Position numbers and translations under genes: made by a program. A model generated the notes under the pieces. That model was not told the origin of the DNA and made no database searches. It saw only the letters and a program-made list of their open reading frames with translations. Positions 1-14,590 of a DNA stretch of 64,000 nucleotides are shown here, one piece after another. The DNA is from Progne subis subis (lineage: Eukaryota > Chordata > Aves > Passeriformes > Hirundinidae), in NCBI GenBank assembly GCA_022316685.1, contig JAKJHU010000033.1:4764321-4828320 (forward strand). Direction: 5' to 3'. Position 1 is the stretch's first letter, and every line of letters begins with the position of its first letter.

Positions 1-3000
1 GAGGATGAGCTCACAGTTTAATAGTAATAGCTTAATATCAACAACATCATTGTGTTCCAGGAGAGATGCAGTGCAAAGACAGCTTCCTGCCTTCATTCTC
101 CTTTCCATGCCAGGATCCTTGTCAAAGTTTCATGTTCTGCAACATCTGCCTTGGTATAATGCACCTTGAGAGATTTTGTCTGAGACAGGAGTCTATGCAC
201 CTAAATGCATTTCCCCGGGTCTCTGAATTTTTATTTCTGAATAGAAAAGGGATATTTCTGAATAGGAAAGCTTTTCAGTTTTCTCTGTTTGAAATATGTG
301 GATGAATCTGTGATCACAGACTAACTTTTCTCTATTCTGTTTACATAGACAGCATTGCACACACACAAGGCAATATTGCCCAAAAGTTTGGACATGCAGG
401 GCAGTTTGAGGCAGAAAAGCACTGATAGATAATATTAATACAAATTAAAGTCCTGACCCTCAAACACTTGTTGAGCTAAATTATTCCCTCTCAGGAGAGG
501 AGTTTCAGTGATGCTGAAGAAGCCTGTGATATTATATATTACTCACAGGAGCCATGGTGCAAGACTGGAAATCCATTTCCAGCTCATTATGCATGTGTGG
601 TTTCAGCTCTCCTAATGGCAGGCTCACACAGATGCACACATTTTAGCTATAGAGCAGTGGGGGTATCAAAAACCTACAACCATTCAACACCAGTGTAACC
701 GCAATGTACTGCAGCAGACACCTCTCCACAGCAAGTGGGATGAGCTGGTGCCTGCTGCTGTGCTATACTTCAAACCAGCACTTTCCATGGAGAGGAAACA
801 GGGCAGAATGAAAGCTATGAGGAGTTCTCACATTTCAACACCAGCATGCCTAAGTGTTCATAAAAAGCCTCTGAAATTTGCATTTCAACCCCTCGATATT
901 CATTTCGGAAAGAATAAGTTTGAAGATGCAATGGAAATAAAAGACTAGATAGAAGGATAGACATAGCTAGCTCACTCCAAATCAGAAGGTTCATTATTTA
1001 GTCTTTTAAAATATATTCCTATAAGAAATTAGATTATTATATACTATTACCTAGGAAAATCCAGTTGCTGATATATCTAGTAGATATTATATATCTAGTA
1101 GATATTCAGATGAGTGAAAACAGGTGTGGTGCTAATCAGGTGGGAAAGTCTAAAACAGCAACACAGAAAACATTGTGGGTGCTCAAACTAGAGGAGTTAA
1201 CCATCTGGGGAAATATTGCACACTTTGTGACCAGCAATTGTAGCCCCAGCTCTAGCCTGAGAAGAGCTGTGATTCTGCTTCCCTGAGCATTTCTGAGACC
1301 TACAAGGTCTGCAAAGTAGCAGGCGGTGCTGTAGTACAGTCAGAAGGAGTGATAATTTGGAGTTGGTTTTTTTTTTTTTTTAAATCATTAGCACAAAACT
1401 GAGTGGACTTTAGAAGTCTGAACAAGTTATATAAATGATTTGCCACACCTTGCTCTTCCATCTCCTTTGTCTGTGCTTCCTACAACCTAGAAAAATTGTC
1501 CTAAGTCCTGCTGAGTCCTGCTAATACTGAGAGATTACTGAGGGGCTAAGGAAAAGGTGAACTGGACTGAAGGACCAACACATTGGGTGAGCTTCACCCA
1601 GCTAAACCTAGATATTTATATCTGTCTCTCACACTAGGAAGAAACATTCATTTCTAGGGCACAGTACTTCTGATCCCAGAGCAGATGCTTCAAGCATCCA
1701 GATGCATCACTCATGACAGGCTTTGAAGGACCCAGTTTCTCTGCACTCAATATAAAACTTTAAGTTGACTGTTCCAAATATAGACAAACCATTGACTTCT
1801 AGTCATGCCAAACCCCATCCCAGCTGACAACCTTGATGGTCTGGTATTAAAGCAAATCAATAAAGAATTTATCTAGATGCACAGGACTGATAGGAAACCC
1901 TGAGATATTTGTAGTTACCCAGTGCTACAGCTCAAGGAAGTCAAAGCCTGGACTTTGAAATATAAACAACTTCAGACTGATCATCAAAAGCATTAACCAG
2001 CTCAAATCTCCTCCAGCAGAACTTTGCAGCTCCATCTTCCCTGCAGGGTTGCTTCTGTCCTTGGAGAGGACATTAATCCTCTCACTGAGGATCTCCAAGG
2101 AGCTCACTGTGATGGAGCTAATTATAGATAATCTGCTGATGTACAATTGAATATGCTCACCAGCACAATTTGTGGGGTCCATGGTATGCTTTGCTATGCC
2201 AAGCAAAAGGATCTGAGAGTAGATAGGAATAAATAGAAGCTTGGACTGCAGGAGATTAGTGATCTCAATGACCTGCTGTGTGACAGAGACATCCAAGCTT
2301 AGATGCCAGCTTAAACAAGTCCTTTAAACAAGGATGCTCTGTCATGTAGTGTTAGGAAATGCAATTATTCCTTAATCAAAATTATTGAGGATTTGTTTTT
2401 TACTATAGACCAGAGGAGGAGTGAGTAGAACTGGTAATCCACCCAGTGTGCTACAAGTATTGTAAGAAGAGACAATTCTCCGGGTAAGGAGACTGAAAGC
2501 TAAAAATATAAGGCAGAGGCTGAAGGGCAGCCAAAGCACAGACTGATATTCCATGTCTGTGATCACACAGCTGGCCTGTGCCCAAGGCCTGTTCTCTGTC
2601 CCCACAGCACTGCTTCAATACATCCCAGAGCTCGAAAGTACAAATGAAAAAAGCCTCTAGAGGTTGTAGGGGGAAAAAAGGTTTGCATGGAATGATGTCT
2701 TTCTCTGTCCTAAGTTAGCATGAAGCCAAAGTTCACCATCAGTGCAAGGGCACAGCTGGCAGAATCTGCTGCTAAGTGACTGATCCCACCAGCACCGACT
2801 GAGGATGATGGAACCAGCAGTGGGAGTGGATTAGGAGCACTCTCCAATTGAAACAGAAAGCTGTTTTACAGAAACCGTCGCAGAAATCAGGAGTGGGCCT
2901 CAGGAGAGATCCAAGGAAAAGCACCAGTCCTTCCTGTACACACAGATCTGGAAAGGGGCTTTGTACTACCCCAAAGTTCCCCAAGTGCTTCCAGTCTGAA

Positions 3001-6000
3001 CACAAGGAGATGTAAGAAACAGAAATACATTTTACATAATGTCTCGAAGTCTTTCTGTCTTCTACACCTAACAAAACGTAACCAACACAAATACAAGCAA
3101 ACCTACCTTAGATGAAGAACCTTGGCGGGAGAGTCAAGGGAAAATTACGTCCTTCCAAAAGTTTTTGCAACTGTCAAAGATACCCAGAGGTTGAAAGTAC
3201 ATGAGAGACCCTCAGTGAGCACTGAATTTCAGAAAAAAGTCCAAAATATTTCATTCAAGTAATTTCTTCAAAGTTAGGATCAAAAATGAAGCAGCCAAAT
3301 GAAAAACAAACAAAAAAAACAAACAAAACCCCCAAAATCAAAGTACTAGTAACAGAATATGAAAAATCCAAGGCAACTGCACTATATATGTGATTCCTGG
3401 TGCCAGGGCTAGCACCTAGCATGTACGTACCTGAACGTAACAAGATTTATTCCTATCCATGGGCTACACAATGTATTTATGTTTGCAATTGATGTATTGC
3501 ACAATGTAATGCATAGCAAAGTAATAATAGAGAATAAATTAGTTTCTTTGGAATCAGGTTCTGGATAGCACTAATCTGCAAATAGCACGTGACTCATTGG
3601 CAATTCCCTTTCACATGCCAGTTTAAGAGGAGGGATACAGAAGTTCATCACATTCCCCCCATACAGACATCTACATCCTGTTCAGATAACCAGTTTATAT
3701 AGGTGTTGGCTGTGAGGTGTATTGTCTGCTAACCAAAGTCCTGAGCCAAAGATTATTAACCAAAAGCAGTTACCAGAGAGGGAAGAGCATGGCATAATTA
3801 AAACCATATCTTTAGGCCATTACATCTAAGAAAAACAGTCATCACATAAAAGCAGACTATATCCTTTAGGTGAATTAACAGATACCTGTTTTTCAGGTGG
3901 GAGAGAATTATTTTTTTTCCAAAAAGAAGGTGGCAGGCAATTTGTTTTGGAAAGGCTGAATGGCCTCATCGTGAAGATCCTAAGACAAGCTACCACCGTG
4001 GGTTGTTTCAAGAACATCACAAGACATTCCAACACATCACAGGAGGATTCCTGGCCTAACATTCAATTGAGAAATGTCTCTCTTCTGAGCCCTTGCTTTT
4101 CATTACTCTTTGTAAGAGCAACACAGGGAGCAGAAATTTAGCACAGGGGAGGCAGGTGGTGGATGCAACACACTTCCAGACACTGCCTAGTTAATTACAC
4201 CTGTGGAATCATGCTCAATTGCAGTGTGAGCCAAATAGATTCCAGATTTTTTTTAATTACTTGTTGCTATATTAATGTTAGTTCTATATTAATTAGAAAA
4301 GCTGTGACTCAGAAAAGAGCCACCACAGGAATGACAAGTATTTCAAACGGGAAAGAAACGCATTGGTCGTTCCTGATGCAGATCCACCAAGTGGTAAGGT
4401 GGTGGAAATTAAAAGGAATCTTAGAGCAGATAAAAGAATAGTCTACTTAACTCATGCATGTTATTAAATACTTATTAAGACATGAGTAGCAGAGAATCTT
4501 GAGGGGGGAGAGCATGGAAATTTGATGAAGTCAGATCTGCCATGCAAGTGGTTCGGGAAGACCAGACCCTTCTAAGCTGAGGACTGGAGTGGGTAAATGC
4601 CCACTGCCTGTGCATGGTTGATTCCTGTATCCACGGGTGGTTGCTTAGCTCAGGGTGTATCACACCCACAGCTCAACACACACTCCAAGGCTGCACCTCT
4701 GGCTTGGCTCAGGATAACATGTCTGCACACACTGAAGAAGTGCCCGTATCCCCCTCTCTGGTCTGCCCTGAGAGCAGATTCCCCCACTGCTTTGTGCTCC
4801 CTTGGCCTCCCATCTTCTTTCTTTCCTCTCATTCACTTATCTGATTGCATTTCTTTTGCCTTTCGATGTTTTTCAAACTCAAATGCTATGTGTCCATGCA
4901 ATGTCTACCCAGCAAGGTCAGGAAGATGGCAAAAGCTATCTGCCATACAACAGCAAACAAGAGCAGTTATGTCAGACACTTTCAGAAGCATAGCTAAAGG
5001 CAGGGTCAGAGATCAGAACAGTTAAAATCACTCAAGTCCTATCCTGAACACTGCAGTGAGGCTCAGGAAATACTCATGTAAATAATTTAAAATCTCAGGA
5101 GACTAAAAATGCATTTAAATTTTCCTTTGCATTGTGTAAGAAAAGGATTTTCACCTGAGAAGCAGGTATTTCGATAGAAGATTTTTGACCACAAAGCACT
5201 CTCTGTATCTCCTAAAGGTATCTCTCATTTTAGGGCAGAAATAAAAGCAGGATGCAGAGGCTGAGTACTCTTCCGATCCCTATCAGCTGCTCATTAGCTA
5301 TTTAGACACTCATTAACTTCCAAAAGAGACCTTGGCCCTAATTAGTGCCTGGGCTGATCAGCCTGCCCCTTTCTCCTTTACCTCTGCCTCTCAGAGCCTT
5401 CTACAATGATTAAAGGAAACCACAATTCTTTTATATTTTTTTTAAAAAAGGTATTTTTTTGAGCTATCAGGATCTGCACACAACCATTGAATTCAGTTCT
5501 GTCTTGGAGCTTACCAGGCCACTCCAGAATTCTCCAGCTTGCTTTGGCACCCTAGTTGTTCATGCATACATATATCACTCTTAAATCCTTCACAAAACCA
5601 GGCGCTGTAATTTCCTTTCCTTGGCCTTTCATGCAACAGAATCTGTTTTAACTGTGATTGAAGTGTCACCAAGGCCATTCGATCAACTGTAATGTTGGTG
5701 CTAATCCTGCAGTCCTTTTAACACTATCAATAAGAGGGAAATGAATAAAAAATGGACTAATTCCAGCTTCCAAAATTATGATGTATTCTGCATGTAGGTA
5801 TGCACCCTCCATCACAGTGACAAAAAGAACTTATTAATGTAATAGAAAGACAAGAGGATGCCTCACTTTAATTTCTGTCTAAATTGATGCAGTTAACGCT
5901 CTCAAGTTCAATAAGTATGAGCACTAAAAGATAAACTGCAAAAAAGCAAAATGAGAAAATTCACAATTTCAAAGCACAAGCACAGTCTTACTTGGGGTCT

Positions 6001-7576
6001 TATGCAGTTTAATGTCTCTAGCTATGCAAATTATTTTTTATTTCTTGAATTTCTTCCACTTTCTCAGAAATGTATTTCATGTTCATCATGACTGCAGAAG
6101 AAAATAAAGCCTGCCATCCCCTGAAACTGGTCATTTTGGATGACTGGACATGGGATCCTCTGCTGCACAGCCACAGGTGCACTCACAGTTCTTTTCCCGA
6201 GTAACTGCGATAGTCTTTATTCACCAAAATTAGAGGAAGCAGTGTCCTTGCATGTGGACTATTAAAATAGTCAGTACAAGGGCAATAAAGTCGTAATACT
6301 ACCCTAACAACTCTCTAATTAATATAATTAATGTAAATGCTACCTAAAGACTCTTATCTTATTGTAGCTATGCACACAGTGTTACAGGAAGGCAAACTGA
6401 AGCTATCGTAATTCATTATCATAATTATATATTAATGATAACCCTAGACTTCTTTTTCCAAAACAATGTTTGGAAAACACCATCACTACAGCAACAGAAA
6501 TTCCAGCAATGGTGAGCATAGTAATCTCCTGAAGGGTATCCTACTAGAAGCAATTAAATTATATTAAATTAAATTGCAATCAGAAGATTTCTCGGCCTGG
6601 CAAAAATAATAAAATATTTCAACAGAACAGGATGCCATTCCACACAAGGAATTTCTTAATATTATATCTAAGAGAGTCATGGAGCCATAAGTCCATTTAA
6701 AATAACAGTCAGTGACCTGTTAAAAATGTTCTTGTTCTGGCATCCTTACCTTGAGTAGTCACATATTTACCAAGCTTGAGCCAAAGGTATGGTCAAACCA
6801 GATTAAATATTTCCTGAATTCTACTGCTGTTTTCCTTAGGATTCCATATATTTGTGTACCCTGACCACATTTGTCTATTTTCTCCTTCTTTACATTCTCA
6901 TACACAAATTTTCAGTGTTGTATTCACTTTCTATTAACCAGTCCTTTGTATTCAAATACCACTTTACACACATACTCAGGCATTTTCAATTTCTTTAAGA
7001 GCAATCTTTAAAAAGAAACACACTAAATGAGTGTGTTTTTCCTAAGTAAAAAAAAATCAGTCTATATTACTCTTGGGAGAAAAGGCTTCTGCTTCTGAGA
7101 ATTCTGTGACAACAGACCCTTTTCAGAGTGAACACTGCTTTTCCAAATGGCCCTCTCTGCCAATATTCTCAGGGCAATAACTAAGCTGCCTGCAGTGGTG
7201 CTGGAGGCTCCTGTACTTGCAGGATAAAGATCGATCCAAAGAATACATGGTGGGCTCAACAGCTTCTTTGTAGAGTAGTGTCACTGCAGACAAAGCAGCT
7301 TCGTTGGAAATGGTACTTGGTGAAAGATAGGAGTTAATTTTTAAAAGGCTTTTGTGAGTGAAACACATTTGGCAAATACAGAGGAAGAAGCTTTTCCAGT
7401 GCTAATAATACTGGGGAAAAGTCCATCAGTTTTGTGATCCTGAAAATAATTAGATTTAAATTATGAGTTAGGCATATAAATCCCTTAGATCAATTTTAAA
7501 AGGTATTTAGGTGCCCAGCCCCCTAGACTTACGGTATTTGCACATAAAAAGGAAGTTTTGCAGTGAATACCACATA
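1..7576. other. Intergenic DNA upstream of TECTB, no gene recognised
   Basis: AT-rich sequence with only short open frames on both strands, none resembling a known protein. In the conserved vertebrate order GPAM lies upstream of TECTB on the minus strand, but I saw no GPAM coding exon here. An A/C-rich low-complexity patch lies near 3,300-3,335. A short tandem duplication built on ATATATCTAGTAGATATT lies near 1,070-1,108. Around 5,270-5,400 the sequence is dense in TAAT-type motifs and could be a conserved non-coding element, but this needs an alignment. Confidence 0.7.
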
Positions 7577-7670
7577 ATTAAAACAAACAAAAAAATCAAC
7601 CAACCAACCAACCAACCAACAACAACAAAAAAACCCAACCAACCAAAATAAAACAAAACAAAACCAAACC
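7577..7670. repeat. Low-complexity (CCAA)n / A-C rich tract
   Basis: The stretch is built almost only of A and C, with several consecutive CCAA units followed by AACAAC and AAAAC runs. It is a simple sequence repeat. Its G/T complement gives a hydrophobic-looking minus-strand reading frame that has no coding meaning. Confidence 0.85.
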
Positions 7671-9694
7671 AGCATACTGGCCAAGCAGAAAATTCACAAT
7701 GGTCAAGCACTTAAATAAATCATCAGCATGATTGATCCCAGTGACCTTTAATCCCAATGGCTCTTTTCCCAAGCCATCCAGGACACTCTGTCCAGTATGT
7801 TGCATCTAAAAGATAATAGCCATTGTAGATAAGATGGCCTATATATACAGCATTTAGATCCAAATATCAGAGCTTGTCCCTACACCTCAGCTACGTTGCC
7901 CACTAGTCAGGATGCCCCCAACTTTGGCATGGACAGGCAAATAAGAGATAAGAGAACCAGAGGAACTTCCCTCCTAGTGTACAAAATGAGAGGCAAAGGC
8001 AGTCCACAGCGCAGGGAAGGCAGGAGCAGGTTCCCTTTGCACAGTGAGCTTCAGAAACCTCCCTGAGTAAGGCAGAGAAATGAAATGTCAAGGTACAGTT
8101 TCCCTCTTTGTGCTTTGAGCTCCTGGGGCCAGGCTGTACCTGGCCTCCTCATTCACTTCGAAAGAGCATGGTTAGGCTGAGACTAAAGGGTCCAGGCTGG
8201 CTGTGACTGCACAGCAACCCAGGAAGCACAAGAGCCTTTATGTCCTTCTCTTTGGATAGTCTTGATTCAAACAGCTTTAAAAAGTGCAAATCCATGCATG
8301 TATAACCTGAGAGCACAGCAACAGCCTGCTGCCAAGGAATCATGTTAGCTGACCACCACTGTGTGCCCAACACCAACTCCTGCCTGCAGAGCCACTTCTG
8401 GCTGATGTCATACTGCTGGTGAGAGGAGCAGAGGTGAGAAAGCCAGCAGGAAACCACCATGGAAACCCTGCACAAAGTGAAGAACTGTTGGAAGGAAAGA
8501 TTTACTACTGAAATTTCACACACAAGCATATTTAAGTAGCATGGGCAAAGCCATGAAGTGAAGGAGGTTGATGGAGCAGCAGTGTTTGCTGAGCTCAGTG
8601 GAAGGGGTAACTGCACAGAGAGGTGGTGGGGCAGGAAGCATGGAAGGAGGACTGAAGGTGAGAATACCAGAAGGTGACATTACATAGTGACACCTTCAGA
8701 CGTTGTGGGTTTAGTGGCACATTGGACAGACCATAAGGGTTGCAACTACATGAGGAAAATGAAGACTGGGAAGTGGAGAAATGAGCTGGTACAGGAATTC
8801 ACAAAGCTGACTGAAAGGCTTGAGGTCACCCTGAAGCTGGGGATCTCAGCAGAGTTGGCTCCTGACAGGAGGTGCAGAAGGAAAGAAACATATGCTATTT
8901 GTTGTCCTAGAGAGGAATAAAATTCCAAACTACTTGTTACTAGCCAAAAGCTTAAGGCTTGGAAGAGAAGGTCTGGATGATTGAACTTATTTCATTCACA
9001 TCTGCTATTCCTGAGTGATGTAGGCTTTGATCTGTTCTACTTTTATTTATCTGTTAATAAATTATCTACATTATTAGTTAATTAATGTATTGACAAAGAC
9101 ACAAGAAAATTGCGTTTGCCCTCATATCATTGCTTGCTTACCATAAAACATTAAATAATAATTATTATAGATAATGAAAATAATCAGGACAGGCCAAGGA
9201 AGGGTCCAAAAGATGTGGCAACATTCAGAGGAGGGTGAGATGTCTTCACGAGATTCCATGAGTCACTTTGCCTTTCTGTGCCACGTGTGTCCGTCTATAG
9301 TACACCACTGACACCATCTCCTGGCCAGTTGGTGCCTGGACTAAAATCTTTATAAAGGTCTCAGAGAGCCTGAAATTAATGGTATTGCAAACAGAAAATA
9401 TCATTGTTGCCATATCTTCTCAACATTCATCAGATGTAGAGTGTGACCATTACAGCTACAATTTTTTTTTTTTTTTTCCCAAAGGGTTTCCAGGAAGATG
9501 TATCAGAATGCTCTCAAATCAGATTACATTTTCAGATTTGTTTTGGAGCCCACTGAGAAAAACCAAAGCTGATATTAAGAAAAAGCCTGTGAAAACAGTG
9601 TTTCATCTTGAGCACTTTAAGCCATACACACTTTCTGAAACATCAATAACATATCTTTCCAAGCTATTGCTGTAAAATATTCAGTATTCCCTGG
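7671..9694. other. Intergenic DNA, no gene recognised
   Basis: This stretch is moderately less AT-rich and holds a 155-codon open frame on the minus strand (8149-8616). That frame has no recognisable domain, no clear splice context and an ordinary composition, so it is not called as a gene. No CR1 end or RNA gene was seen. Confidence 0.6.
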
Positions 9695-9783
9695 TTGGTG
9701 GGGGTTTTTTTTGTTTGGTTTTTTTTTTGTGTGTTGTTTTTGTTTGTTTGTTTGTTTTTGGTTTTGTTTTTGGGGTTTTTTTT
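9695..9783. repeat. Low-complexity G/T-rich tract
   Basis: Runs of T are interrupted by G, including consecutive TTTG units. This is simple-sequence DNA that creates spurious Phe/Val/Leu-rich frames on the plus strand. Confidence 0.85.
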
Positions 9784-12700
9784 AATATCAAGACCATCCA
9801 GAGATGCAAAGAGTAACTCCTCAACTTCATGTGCTTTTGTTAGATACAAGCAGTCAACAGATCAAGGTTTGTCTATTTACTGAATTTATCCAGCTGTTTC
9901 CTGGCATTTAAAAAAAAGGATTTGACATCTTCCTGATCTCTCAGAATCTTACATATCTGTAGATGCCCAGTGTAGTGTGTAAAGTCATTACCTTGGAGAT
10001 TGCTTGGGGTTTATTGCTCTTATATATCAGTTGGGCCAGACACCTTTCATTTCAAAATCACTTAAGAACTGACTCACAGCTCAAGAAGCTTTGGCTTTCA
10101 AGATCATACTTCCAGAAAAGAAATCATCAAAATCAGTAACTTGAATTTTTGTCTTTAAATTAATTCAGGAACATAAGGTCAACTTCTAATTTTAGCTAAT
10201 CTCAGAATAAACAAACAACAGCAGAGCTTCCTGCGTCATTAACAGCATAATCAATCTGGAGTCTTGAGCACAATCTGTCCTGGAGGATTGAGTACTTGGA
10301 GCTGTAGTGGGTTACTGAGGAGAACAACTCTATGAATTCCTTGGAAGGTAATCAGATTATTGTATTCCTGAGAGATTTTCGTAAAAGGGAACTACAGTGT
10401 CATACTTTCTGGAATAGCTTGTAGGAAATACAACATGAATGCCATTGGTATATCGTAATTGCAAACATTTTTCAGATGGCCACAATGCTCTGTTTAGGCA
10501 GCTTAGATCGAAGTGATGGTTTGCTGCAGACCACATATTTCCTCCAGTTGCATTACTGTAAACTACATCAGAAGAAACTGTCATTTTAAAAGCTAGCAAA
10601 TAGTACTTTTGCCCAGGATGGTTGAATTGATTTTGAGTGATCAATGTAACACCAGATACAGCTCAGTAGAAGAAAACACAAAGGTGCCAGTTTTCTCAAA
10701 CCTGACTATCAGAGGGAGCCCATGAAAATCCCTGAAGAGCTGTACATGGGCAGTACCACAGCCACCTCTTGCATTTGGTGTTTAAGTGAATTCTACAAGA
10801 AATACTATCTCCAGCCAATTAAAAAAGTAAGATCTGGATTTTACTTGATGTTGGTGAGTCATAATTCCAGAAGGAAATGAGAACCCAACGGAGTGTCTGA
10901 AACCTTTAGATCAATTGCTCTGCTCCATTCCACTGCATGAGGCTGTTACATTTCTCTGCTACTATGAAACGTGGTGAATGGACAGAACCATCTCAGTGGA
11001 TATCATCAAGAGTGTGTTGCTGCAATTTGAAGAAAACAATACCCTTTAATTGATCTGAAAATTGGTCTGTTATCTGCGGGAAATCTCAGAAAGTGACCTT
11101 TCTGGAGGCTGAATGCTAAAGAATGTGTCTTGACAAAGTAAAGAGAGAAGGGTTTTTTATGGCATCAGAAGAGGTAAATCCACTGAGACGCTCAACTGGT
11201 AATCAATTGTGAGTCAACAAATCATTGCCAAAAAGCCATAAAGGCCAGTGGGAATGGTAAACTGACAAGCAAGGGGGAGTTGCCACTACCTTAGGTGGCA
11301 ATAGAGCCTCGGAGATGCTAGTCCTTCTGTTCCAGAAGACATGGCCTGGCACTCCAAGCCATCATTCCACAGCTTCCCAGAAAGCTTTTCTCATTCACAG
11401 ACAAACCCATCCAGAGTTTGCTTAGAGACTGCCAGCTACCAAGCTGCCTACTCTTTCAGTGGAAAAGGAGCTGTAAGAGCAGGATTGGCAGCTCAAGAGC
11501 CCTACACTGGGCTTTGCCATTCTGTGGCTCAGGTTCCATTATCTACAAAACAGAGGTAATGGTACTAAGATTGTGATAAGCATTATTATGATCAGTTTAC
11601 AAGCACAGCACCAGCTAATTAATGCAGCTAAGGTTTGACACATGTAGCTCTCAGAGCCACATAACACTCTACAACAAACAGATCCCTTTCACAGCAAGAG
11701 AGACTGTCTCCAAGGATGATGCTATCAGACTGCCAAAAAAAATCACAAACTTTCAAAAATGAGGACAAGCACTGGTATAATGGATACAGTGTGCTAAGTA
11801 GGTTTAAGAATGAACTAGCAGGATTATGTAGCTTGGGAAACCAAAACTGTGATTTTAATCAGCAGCAGCCACTGATAAAAATGCAAATGTTCATGTTTGA
11901 TTTGAGACTGCAGCATTACAGATACTTATTTCATAGGGAAAACAAATGGATCTTAACTCTTCAAAGAGTAGGAATTATGGTGAGCATTTCAAGAACATGA
12001 TTTTTACCAGTCCTTCATGTGTGCATTCCTATCTGCATCCCACAAAGCAGGCCTATAATTCAGCTGGATCAGACCGTGGGGAAATAAGGAAGCTGGAGAA
12101 AAGCTTTGTAGCTCAGCTAAGGGTAGAGGTGTTAAAGAGGAAGCAGGAGCAGTCCAGGCTCCCAGGGCAATACAAATTGCAAGTCTGAGGAAAGGTTTCT
12201 GGGCTTGGGAATATGAGGCACTTCCAGGCTACATGGCAATCAAGTCCTTTACAGTAATTCAGCATTCTTCCTGCTTCTGAAATTTCTTTATCAGTTTGCC
12301 CTTTCATTTGTCTTTGTTTTGTTTTTTTTCTTCCTAAACCATGTTTTTAAAATGAGCAGCATACATTTAGGATCAGTTTCTCAGCAGTCAATGGAATAGC
12401 CATTGAGGGACCCCAGAGGATAAATTTGCCTTTAGTATACTTTTTAGGTTTCACTGCACTGTAGTCCTGTTTTTGTCAGGTTTTCGGTAGCAAAGCATGC
12501 AGGCTGGGTGAGCAGCATTATTTATGGCCAACACACATGGCCAGGAATCAGGCAGACATCAGACATCACTCATTTAAAGTTGTGGTGGCACACCCCAACC
12601 CGAACTAAGAAACATCATATTTCAGCAACCTTCCTGGCATCAGTGGGATAATGCCCAGAAAAGAGCATTACTGGAGCAAGAAGAGAATGGTCACTGTGTC

Positions 12701-14447
12701 AGAGACAGATGCCAAACTGAGAAAATTAAACTAATGAATGACACAAAGAGTCCATTCTTCCTTTTTTCTCACCTTCCTCTTAAAATCCTCCCCGACAACG
12801 AGGTTAGATCCTCATCCACACTGCCAAGAGATCAAGACCTGTTGTTGAGATAACAAGAACTAAAAGGTTTACAAGGTGTTATACAGGACTACATGACTGA
12901 GATCCAAAAAAGCACTTATATACCTCAGAAGCCATTTAGGCCACATTCAGGTGATTACAGAATGCTATTCCACAGCAATAACTGGCCAATACAAAATACT
13001 TAATCCCTGTGCTCTCAACTGAAAATCGCTGCAGTTCTGCTCTGACACATACCAGATGGGCCAGCAGCTCTGGACACCGTGGAGCCCAGCAGCCACAGCC
13101 ACACCCTCTTCAAAGAACAGCTGGAGCAGACTGGTGGTCAGCGTCCTCACCCAGGATTACAGGAGACCCAGGTGCAATTCCTCCTTGTTGAGATCAAAGC
13201 TATCTTTCCCCAGAAGTGCTCCAGCTTCTGCCTGGGAGCTGTCCTTGGGTACTCAGTGAGTAATTGGAGGGTGCTGGAGCAGGCTCAGGCATGTGCTGCT
13301 GCTGAGTGTGCAGGGCTGCTCAGGCTCCCAAGGCATGCAAAAATGAATGTCAAGCCAACCAGAGCAGCATGTCTGGCTGGTCTCCACTCAGATGCCCACA
13401 CACAGACATCCAGTGTCATTTAAGATGTCCTTGACTATCCTGCCTGGCTTCCAGTTCCCACTCCAAAAGTGCCCGAGTGTCCTAGAGATCCTGTGTCACA
13501 GGATATCTTGGGCACCTTACAGATGTCTGTGCAGGTATCTTGGCCACCTTACAGCACCTGTTAACGCAATACGTGCCTCGTTTAGACAAATTAATTAAGT
13601 ACATGGCAAGTTTAGGCATCTCCAACTAGAGGCAGTCCAAGAACGAGTGAGGTCTCACATGACCAGTGTAAGTCATCAGTTCTGGTCTCGCATGACCTGT
13701 TTTGCATGTCTCACACATTCATTAGACCAAGCGCCATGTCTTTATTAAATCAAGCTCCAAATCCTTATTCTTCATAACTAGCTAGCTCCAAGACATCCCC
13801 TAAAAAAATTACACCAAAAAAAGTACTTACCCACACAAAGGCTTTGAGGAAACTCAGATGGAAATTGGTGTTCTGTTCCAGCAGCAGCAAACTGCAAAGC
13901 AGGCAAGACTTTGCTGGAGAAGCATCCAAAGAACATTAAATATGCTGGCAAAGCTAGACAGCAGTAGGATCAAACATTAAAATGAACACAAAATATTATT
14001 ATTTACTTTAGCCACAATTTTGTGTTCAGCAAGATTTGCTGTCTTGAGCAGCAGAATTGTCAAGGGAATGCTTCTTCAGCTGAGAGACTGTCCTCTTTCG
14101 CACCCCAGGAGTGCACGTATCAGCAGCAGCAGTCTCACCAAGCCCATGGCTGCAGGTGATTGCTGAAAAATTATGATTCATTGTGGCGTAGTTACACAGA
14201 CAGAGAGCTAATGCACAAGGAACTCAAGAGCAGAAGACTGTCTCTTCCTGTGGCCTGAACATCTCTGATTTTTATGTGACTCTTCCACAATGACAATTTC
14301 ATCTGATTTCCCCTTCTTCTGATAGACCTTGTGCAGTTACTGAAGAATATTATCCACCTGGGGACTTGGGGTGCAGGAGGTCTGTGGGTCCCAGGCTCTC
14401 TGTACATACATGCATTGTTCTATAATCTGCTCACAAGGCTAAAACAT
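9784..14447. other. Intergenic DNA, no gene recognised
   Basis: No protein family was recognised in any frame. A 17-bp perfect palindrome (ATCCTGTG-T-CACAGGAT) lies at 13,488-13,504. It is followed by two near-copies of a segment containing ATCTTGG(G/C)CACCTTACA. Between about 13,630 and 13,700 the phrase GGTCTC(A/G)CATGACC occurs twice. These look like local slippage products or a decayed unidentified repeat. Confidence 0.6.
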
Positions 14448-14590
14448 TCATAGAACCGTAGAATCCTTTAGGTTGGAAAAACCTTTAAGATCTTCAAGTC
14501 CAACTGTCCTAACTGCCAAGTCCACCACTAACCATGTCCTTTAGTACCACATCTGCAAATACCTCCAGGGATGGTGACTCAGTCATGTGC
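14448..14590 (-). mobile_element. CR1 LINE 3' fragment (decayed)
   Basis: The stretch has the wording typical of the 3' end of an avian CR1 non-LTR retrotransposon in reverse orientation. Degenerate CATAGAA repeats are followed by TTTAGGTTGGAAAAACC, a TCCAAC block, a CCACCACTAACCATGTCC block and CCTCCAGGGATGGTGACTC. The element's 3' end faces left, so it lies on the minus strand. It is a 5'-truncated fragment with no coding capacity, as is usual for CR1. The exact right edge is uncertain. Confidence 0.85.

Noticed and set aside
4597..5025. 142-codon plus-strand open frame
   Set aside because: Overlapping frames of similar length exist on both strands and no family resemblance was seen.
8149..8616. 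155-codon minus-strand open frame
   Set aside because: No recognisable domain, no splice context, and it falls in intergenic DNA; a chance frame is the simplest reading.
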